NCBI RefSeq assembly: GCF_003046585.1 | Contig: NZ_QAAE01000003.1 | Span: 1-64,000 of the forward strand | Length of the DNA: 64,000 nt | Direction of reading: 5' to 3' | From: Nitrosomonas aestuarii | GTDB taxonomy: Bacteria > Pseudomonadota > Gammaproteobacteria > Burkholderiales > Nitrosomonadaceae | Shown: one piece after another, positions 59,403-64,000 of the stretch | How positions within the stretch are numbered: the stretch's first letter is position 1 | Layout: the number at the start of each line of letters is the position of its first letter | The notes under the pieces: generated by a model | Database searches by the model: none | Told to the model about the DNA's origin: nothing | The model's input: the letters and a program-made list of their open reading frames with translations, nothing else | Made by a program: the position numbers and the translations under genes

Positions 59403-59534
59403 ATGGGGCGCAGTGTGCCTGAAATTTCATTAGCAGTGATTGAGAATAACGCTGTTATTCTCAATCTTCGGGAGGCGATAGTATACCGAAGCGTTTCGGC
59501 GGCACCGTCCCAAAGCGGGGCCGCCAATGGTTAA
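59403..59534 (+). CDS. Possible 43-residue small protein
   Basis: An ATG at 59403 follows GGGAGGCAGG and opens a 43-codon frame (MGRSVPEISLAVIENN) that overlaps the next gene start by 8 bases, which suggests coupling. The middle of the frame is made of a perfect DNA hairpin, so the frame could instead be an accident of a structured leader. The rest of the gap after 59220 has no gene. Confidence 0.4.
   Translation: MGRSVPEISLAVIENNAVILNLREAIVYRSVSAAPSQSGAANG
59438..59466. repeat. Perfect 13-bp hairpin
   Basis: GATTGAGAATAAC (59438-59450) and GTTATTCTCAATC (59454-59466) are perfectly complementary around a GCT loop, followed closely by GGGAGG. It has no T run, so it is not a standard terminator. 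It may be an operator, an RNA control hairpin for the gene at 59527, or part of a transfer origin. Confidence 0.7.
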
Positions 59535-60324
59535 GCCAACGGACGAAAGCTTACGGGTTTCCGGCGGATTAACGAATATTTTCATTCATTGCGATGCGTG
59601 TTTGTCAGACGCAGAATTTAACCGTCTGCGCGGACATGAACTCGCCGAAATTGAAACCAAAATTCTACATGGGCAGCTCAGCGATTCCGTCAGCGGTGTC
59701 ATGGAGCGCGGTTCTGTCGTTAGCAACAACGAGTCCAAACAAGACCAAGAACGCAAAACCAAAGAGCGTAGAACGGCGCAGCTTGTCGAATTGGTTGAGC
59801 GAATCCGCGCCGATATGGAACAAATGAAAGCCCGTATCAAGGCGTTGGAAGATTCATTCCAACAGCGTGATGGTGATGCATGGCGGGAGAAACTGGCGCT
59901 TGAAATATTGGGCGCGGACGATATTCCGCAGCAGGAATCCGGCGAAAATATTGAAGCTTACCGCAAGCGGCTGGAAAAACACCTCATCGAAGAAATGCTG
60001 AATCCAGATGGCTCGATTAAAGGCAAATACCAAAACGATCCACAATATAGCGACTATGCAGAATGGGCGCAGAAACAATACCACTTGAGTAACGCCAAAG
60101 CGGTAGTTGCGGAATTGGATAATGACAGCACCAGCCCGCAGCGCCGGGAGCAAATCCTCCATGAAATGAAGGAACGTGGTTATGCCGAAGAAATGATGTT
60201 AGCCGCCCGAACGACAACCGATCAAAATACACAACATGAAATCAAAAATGCGGATGATAGCAATCAGGATATTGTTGCACAAAATGAACAGGTATCCGAA
60301 GTAAACGCTTTCCTCAAACTTTAA
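59527..60324 (+). CDS. Helical protein of unknown function
   Basis: The 265-residue protein has a short N-terminal globular part with HCDACLSDAEFNRL (a CxxC pair), a coiled coil from about 75 to 115 (RIRADMEQMKARIKALED), and a charged C-terminal region. It has no signal peptide. It is the last gene of the plus-strand run and converges on the next gene with 3 bases between them. No family is recognised. Confidence 0.68.
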   Translation: MVKPTDESLRVSGGLTNIFIHCDACLSDAEFNRLRGHELAEIETKILHGQLSDSVSGVMERGSVVSNNESKQDQERKTKERRTAQLVELVERIRADMEQMKARIKALEDSFQQRDGDAWREKLALEILGADDIPQQESGENIEAYRKRLEKHLIEEMLNPDGSIKGKYQNDPQYSDYAEWAQKQYHLSNAKAVVAELDNDSTSPQRREQILHEMKERGYAEEMMLAARTTTDQNTQHEIKNADDSNQDIVAQNEQVSEVNAFLKL

Positions 60325-60327
60325 TTC

Positions 60328-60771
60328 CTAATCGACACCAAAAAGCGGGTTGGTGTTTAATGCCCGCTTTGCAATTGAAGGAATTTGTTCCCTCACGTCG
60401 CCTATCAGGAATGGCCCTTCTAATCCGCCGCGCACATGTAGAAAAATAAGGTTAGCAGGCGCGTCATTTTGTTCGTAAAAGAATTTAATGTTATTCACGC
60501 CATGTTTCTTAAAATCGTGGGTGAGTACCATTTTTATTTGTTCATCGGTAACAGCGGGTTTCACGCCCATTCGCACGGCAACAGCAACGCCATTTTGGTT
60601 TTTCTCAGACCACTCACTTCCGGAAATTGTGACGCAAGGCTGTACATCACAAGAGATATAGTCATTTTTCACTGATGGTAACTCGCCCTGCGCAAACGCA
60701 ATTCCCGCGCCAAAAACCATACCCAAAACACAGAAAAACGCTATGTTTTTCAGTATCTTGCTTTGTGACAA
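60328..60771 (-). CDS. Exported protein of unknown function
   Basis: The 147-residue protein has a clear signal peptide (NIAFFCVLGMVFGAGIAFAQ, cleaved near residue 28). The mature part contains a Cys pair (SCDVQPC) that could form a disulfide and a mixed alpha/beta composition. No family is recognised. Its start region overlaps the inverted repeats that precede the resolvase gene. Confidence 0.68.
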   Translation of the reverse strand: MSQSKILKNIAFFCVLGMVFGAGIAFAQGELPSVKNDYISCDVQPCVTISGSEWSEKNQNGVAVAVRMGVKPAVTDEQIKMVLTHDFKKHGVNNIKFFYEQNDAPANLIFLHVRGGLEGPFLIGDVREQIPSIAKRALNTNPLFGVD

Positions 60772-60912
60772 AAGGGAACCATTTTGTCACAATTCACATA
60801 TTTCCTTGCGGCGGAATAATAGCCGATTTCGGGTGTTTTTTGCCGCAGTTTTTACATTTTTTAGTTGATCAGGAGCGCGTATGAAGGTAAGTCAGAAGGG
60901 TTCCCTTTTGTC
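60763..60912. other. Candidate res site of the resolvase
   Basis: TTGTGACAAAA (60763-60773) and TTTTGTCACAA (60782-60792) form a perfect 11-bp inverted repeat around GGGAACCA, 30 bp in all, the size of a resolvase dimer site. GACAAAAGGGAACC (60767-60780) recurs as its exact complement GGTTCCCTTTTGTC at 60899-60912. Both lie just upstream of the resolvase gene, where res sites usually are. The first arm overlaps the start of the neighbouring exported-protein gene. Confidence 0.5.
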
Positions 60913-60930
60913 TATCGCTAAAGGATTAAA

Positions 60931-61563
60931 ATGTACGAAAAGCACAATCACATGGTGGAAAATTCTGGCCGCATCATCGGTTACGCCCGTGTCTCTACGG
61001 AAGATCAGCATCTCGATCTGCAACTCAATGCTTTGAAATTGGCCGGATGCAGCGCTATTTTTGAGGATTGCGGCGTATCAGCCACCGCCAAACAACGGCC
61101 CGGTTTTGAGCAGGCTTTGGCTGGTTTGCAAGCGGGCGATGTTTTTGTCGTCTGGAAGATGGATCGCGCCTTTCGTTCACTTAAAAATGCGCTGGATATA
61201 TTGGAAGTCTTTGAAAACCGAAGCGTGGCGTTTCGCTGTTTAACCGAAAATATCGACACCAGCACCGCAATGGGTAAATGCATGTACCAAATACGTCATG
61301 CGTTTTCAGAGCTGGAACGTAATCTTATTCGCGAGCGCACCAAGGCCGGGATGGAAGCAGCGCGGCAGCGAGGTGTACATATCGGCAGACCAAGAAAGCT
61401 CTCACATATTCAGATTGCCTACATGCAAAACCTGCTACAGCATCAGCCCGGTATAACTCCGGGACAGATCGCAAATCAATTCGATGTGTCTTCACGTACC
61501 ATTTACCGCGCACTCTCGCACTATGCGACCGCTAAGGAAAGGCTGATCGTCAATGCCAGGTAA
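60931..61563 (+). CDS. Small serine resolvase/invertase (Tn3 resolvase type)
   Basis: The 210-residue protein has the catalytic Ser in IIGYARVSTEDQHLDLQL, the core VFVVWKMDRAFRSL, and NLIRERTKAGMEAARQRG linking to a C-terminal helix-turn-helix (QIANQFDVSSRTIYRAL). AAAGGA stands five bases before the ATG at 60931. Such enzymes resolve cointegrates or invert DNA. No Tn3-type transposase is visible, so it may be an orphan that now keeps the element monomeric. Confidence 0.92.
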   Translation: MYEKHNHMVENSGRIIGYARVSTEDQHLDLQLNALKLAGCSAIFEDCGVSATAKQRPGFEQALAGLQAGDVFVVWKMDRAFRSLKNALDILEVFENRSVAFRCLTENIDTSTAMGKCMYQIRHAFSELERNLIRERTKAGMEAARQRGVHIGRPRKLSHIQIAYMQNLLQHQPGITPGQIANQFDVSSRTIYRALSHYATAKERLIVNAR

Positions 61564-61723
61564 CCAAAACAAAATCCGTCACTATCGCGTCTACCTGAAA
61601 ATGTACGGTGAAATGATGCAAGATTTATCCCGCTGTTTGGCAAACCGTTCAGGGGAAAGACGCGATTGCGGCTTTAAAGTATGCAATTACTTTTATACCA
61701 ACGTAATCGGCTGTAACATGTAA
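61553..61723 (+). CDS. Possible 56-residue protein overlapping the resolvase end
   Basis: An ATG at 61553, 11 bases before the end of the resolvase gene, opens a 56-codon frame with a basic start and four Cys in its second half (RCLANRSGERRDCGFKVC). There is no clear ribosome site, but the overlap could allow coupling. No family is recognised and the evidence is thin. Confidence 0.3.
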   Translation: MPGNQNKIRHYRVYLKMYGEMMQDLSRCLANRSGERRDCGFKVCNYFYTNVIGCNM

Positions 61724-61797
61724 AAGAATGTGAAGCTTTTTCTGAATATGCATGTTAATGAAACCCGGCTATTACCAAACGTATCGCAGGAACCCCC

Positions 61798-62415
61798 ATG
61801 AGTCTTTTTGACGCTTTGGTGCTTTTTATCATCATGATAACGCTCGCCGCCATTCCCAGCACGAGTGTGGCTTTGGTTGTTGCTCGCTCGGCCACGATGA
61901 ATCTGGCCAATGGCGTTGCCGTTTCAATGGGCATCGTGGCTGGCGATTTGATATTTGTGATGCTGGCAATACTGGGTTTAACAGCCCTATCCGGAATGAT
62001 GGGCGGTTTATTTTTTGCGATCAAATTCGTAGCAGGCATTTACCTGATCTGGTTCGGTATAACCTTGATCAGAAGCAGAACGAAAAAAATAACCTTTGAA
62101 TATTCCCGCACCAGCAACGGAATATGCGCCAGTTTCCTCGCAGGCCTGTTTGTAACGCTTGGCGACGTTAAAGCAATTTTCTTTTATGCCAGCCTGTTTC
62201 CAGCATTTGTCGATGTATCTGCACTGACGTTACCGGACATATCTGTCATTTTACTCGTAACGGTTGTCACTGTCGGCGGTGTCAAATTGACCTATGCTTT
62301 TACGGCAACGAAAGTTATGCTTATGAGCAAAGGGCTGGCAATTGAGAATAAAGCCCGGCTAGCTTCGGGCGCTCTTATGGTTGGCGCGGGTACTTACCTG
62401 ATCGCCAAAAACTGA
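61798..62415 (+). CDS. LysE/RhtB-family exporter
   Basis: The 205-residue inner-membrane protein has about six hydrophobic helices and the family features PSTSVALVVARSATMNLANG near the N-terminus and FVAGIYLIWFGITLIRS in the middle. Members export amino acids or related small molecules; the substrate cannot be told from sequence. AGGA lies six bases before the ATG. It is a passenger gene of the element. Confidence 0.85.
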   Translation: MSLFDALVLFIIMITLAAIPSTSVALVVARSATMNLANGVAVSMGIVAGDLIFVMLAILGLTALSGMMGGLFFAIKFVAGIYLIWFGITLIRSRTKKITFEYSRTSNGICASFLAGLFVTLGDVKAIFFYASLFPAFVDVSALTLPDISVILLVTVVTVGGVKLTYAFTATKVMLMSKGLAIENKARLASGALMVGAGTYLIAKN

Positions 62416-62437
62416 AGAAGCACTATATCAGTCATTT

Positions 62438-62626
62438 TTGGCGCTCACTCTAATTGTCGATGGCTTAAAAGACGAGCACGCGCAACTCGAAAAATCTGGG
62501 CTTAATCCGGGAGATGTTGAGCCAGCACCATCGGTCAATCTCGTGCGGCTTCGCGATCTTGACGGCAATCTTGTTGTGCTCGTCCAACCGGGTAAAGTCT
62601 TAAACATAATAAGGAAAAACAAATGA
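62438..62626 (+). pseudogene. Remnant of a glyoxalase/VOC-family gene
   Basis: The frame encodes only the last third of a VOC domain: LKDEHAQLEKSGLNPGDVEP and then VRLRDLDGNLVVLVQP, the usual C-terminal metal-ligand strand. No ATG is present at the 5' end and the sequence before it is non-coding, so most of the gene is gone. Its stop overlaps the next start by 4 bases, which shows that the lost gene used to be translated with it. Confidence 0.7.
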
Positions 62627-62979
62627 GTTATATTCAAGGATTTCTTATACCAGTTCCCACCAAAAACAAAGACGCATATATAAAATTAGCAGAAAAATCC
62701 GCGCCCATTTTTCAAGAATATGGCGCTCTGAAAATCGTTGAGGCATGGGGTGAGAGTGTACCTGATGGCAAGGTTACGGATTTTAAACGCGCCGTGAAAG
62801 CTAAAGATGATGAAACAGTTGTGTTTTCTTGGATTGAATGGCCAGATAAAAAAACCTACGAAGCAGCGGCAAAAGAAATGGAATCTGACCCACGATGGAA
62901 AGAAATGCCAGAAATGCCGTTTGATGGTGCACGCATGATGTGGGCTGGCTTTGATCCAATTTTCGAGGCTGAGAGCTAA
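62623..62979 (+). CDS. DUF1428 family protein (YbaA-like)
   Basis: The 118-residue protein has the DUF1428 pattern: MSYIQGFLIPVPTKNKDAYI, then EAWGESVPDGKVTDFKRAVKAK, FSWIEWPDKKTYEAA and PFDGARMMWAGFDPI. The fold is a ferredoxin-like dimer of unknown role. It follows the VOC remnant with a 4-base overlap. The following 173 bases hold no supported gene. Confidence 0.88.
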   Translation: MSYIQGFLIPVPTKNKDAYIKLAEKSAPIFQEYGALKIVEAWGESVPDGKVTDFKRAVKAKDDETVVFSWIEWPDKKTYEAAAKEMESDPRWKEMPEMPFDGARMMWAGFDPIFEAES

Positions 62980-63152
62980 ACCTCTTCAAGCGTTTCAAAA
63001 GCAATTTTATTTTCTACGTCTTGATATATATGTAAGCATACATTACTAAACTCATCGACAATGACGGACTGGATGAGTTTTCAATTGAGTTGCGCAGCCT
63101 GATCGAGAAGTCTCCAGAGTTTTAAATGGTTCACCGGTTTCATATTGCCGCA

Positions 63153-64000
63153 CTAAAAACTCAGGCTGGCGGTATAAATTTTCTGCGGGTCTGCGCGGTT
63201 CTCATAGGTTTGCTCACTTTTTGGGGGCAAAGGATTATTTTCAATATAAGCGGCAACTTGATAAAGCGATCCGTCTTCCTTAAGCGATTCAAATTGTTGT
63301 TCAAATAAATCCGGAGACTGTTTGAGTTCAATCAATGACACCACTTCCGGCGGCATATCATCGACCATCGCGTTGGGGAGTCCGTTAAACGCAGCCGTTA
63401 AATCAATATTTGGCGTGTCCGGGCCCTTAAGCCAATTCCAAAGACTGGCAGTTTTCAGCGCAGCCATGTTGAGCGCGCCTGCAGCTTCATTGGAAATATG
63501 AAGAGCGCGGCCTTTAATCGCTGCAAAATTATCATAAACAAGCGCTGTAATCTCGCCGCTGGCAAGTCCGCCGCCGATGCCACCAACCACAGCGCCAACG
63601 GCGGTGCCGACACCGGGCATAACAGCCGTGCCTATGGCTGCGCCCGCCAATGCACCGCCCGCCGCGCCGATATTGGAAGTTGTTTCGATGAGGCCAGAGC
63701 GCTTCATGGCTTGTGGATCGCCGCGCAGCGCATCTATTTGCGTTTCACCATAAGGAATGGCTCCTTCATATAGAGCTTCTGCGGCTTCTGCTGTTGAACC
63801 ACCGGCAGCATACGTGAATGCGCTTGATAAAGTGCCAAAAGCTACACCTGCGATAAGGCCACCGTTTTTGCCAAGGCGTCCAAATGTTTCGGCCACTTTT
63901 CCAAGGGCGCTGCCTTTGGCATCAAGCTCACCCTTATAGGAAAACTGCTCTCTCAGTTCCGGTTTTACAAGCGTATTCAGATTGCCGTCATGGGCAGCGG
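63153..64000 (-). CDS. C-terminal part of a large glycine-zipper protein, 5' end outside window
   Basis: The frame stays open from the stop at 63153 to the right edge without a break, so the start lies beyond it; an internal GTG at 63896 is not needed. About 280 residues are visible. The middle has a glycine zipper of about 35 residues (from GAAGGALAGAAIG to VVGGIGGG), which could insert in a membrane, followed by soluble sequence ending ADPQKIYTASLSF. It may belong to the secretion machinery or be a large surface or toxin-like protein; the visible part does not decide. Confidence 0.7.
   Translation of the reverse strand, partial: AAHDGNLNTLVKPELREQFSYKGELDAKGSALGKVAETFGRLGKNGGLIAGVAFGTLSSAFTYAAGGSTAEAAEALYEGAIPYGETQIDALRGDPQAMKRSGLIETTSNIGAAGGALAGAAIGTAVMPGVGTAVGAVVGGIGGGLASGEITALVYDNFAAIKGRALHISNEAAGALNMAALKTASLWNWLKGPDTPNIDLTAAFNGLPNAMVDDMPPEVVSLIELKQSPDLFEQQFESLKEDGSLYQVAAYIENNPLPPKSEQTYENRADPQKIYTASLSF

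Overview
The window looks like a chromosomal segment of a betaproteobacterium close to Nitrosomonas. The main evidence is a gene for the small histidine-rich metal-binding protein SmbP, known from Nitrosomonas europaea, together with betaproteobacterial gene neighbourhoods (aroQ-accB-accC-prmA; rpsF-priB-rpsR-rplI-dnaB; rsgA-pterin dehydratase-M48 peptidase against orn; ftsY, ftsE-ftsX-rpoH) and a CIRCE operator in front of rpoH. No ammonia-oxidation genes are in view, so the genus is an inference.

Three zones can be separated. (A) About 1-16204 is an integrated mobile element whose right border is the 3' end of a tRNA-Thr(CGU) gene beside a tyrosine integrase. Its core copies the Tra1 region of IncP plasmids such as RP4/RK2: traC, a small gene in the traD position, traF, traG, traI and traJ on the minus strand, then an IncP-like oriT, then traK, traL and traM on the plus strand. 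Left of this lie hipBA, an SRAP-like gene, a KfrA-like protein, a WGR-domain protein, a paired DnaA-box site and a large TPR protein made of near-identical 126-nt repeats that runs off the window. No mating-pair-formation (trb) genes are visible.

(B) About 16205-47355 is core chromosome: shikimate, fatty-acid, methionine and tryptophan biosynthesis, ribosomal proteins, replication helicase, ribosome maturation, proteases, signal-recognition receptor, division ABC complex, heat-shock sigma factor, heme and chorismate synthesis, and four tRNA genes. It contains two scars: a broken gene between metH and trpC, and a truncated P4-type integrase behind tRNA-Leu(UAA). Two metal-binding secreted proteins (an EF-hand/His-Gly-Asp repeat protein and SmbP) also lie here.

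(C) From tRNA-Phe(GAA) at 47280 to the right edge is a second element. Its serine recombinase gene reads into the tRNA, so its last codons are antisense tRNA. It carries a VirD4-type coupling protein and several small transfer-associated genes, then an AT-rich cargo block (NACHT/STAND-like ATPase, an overlapping TPR gene, a MORN-like repeat gene), then a plus-strand run of membrane and exported proteins, a small serine resolvase with a possible res site, and passenger genes (LysE-type exporter, VOC remnant, DUF1428). A large glycine-zipper protein runs off the right edge.

The most promising candidate for an undescribed system is the STAND ATPase + TPR + MORN-like block at 52371-56098. The most securely new-to-annotate sites are the IncP-like oriT at 13087-13170 and the CIRCE element at 41726-41752.
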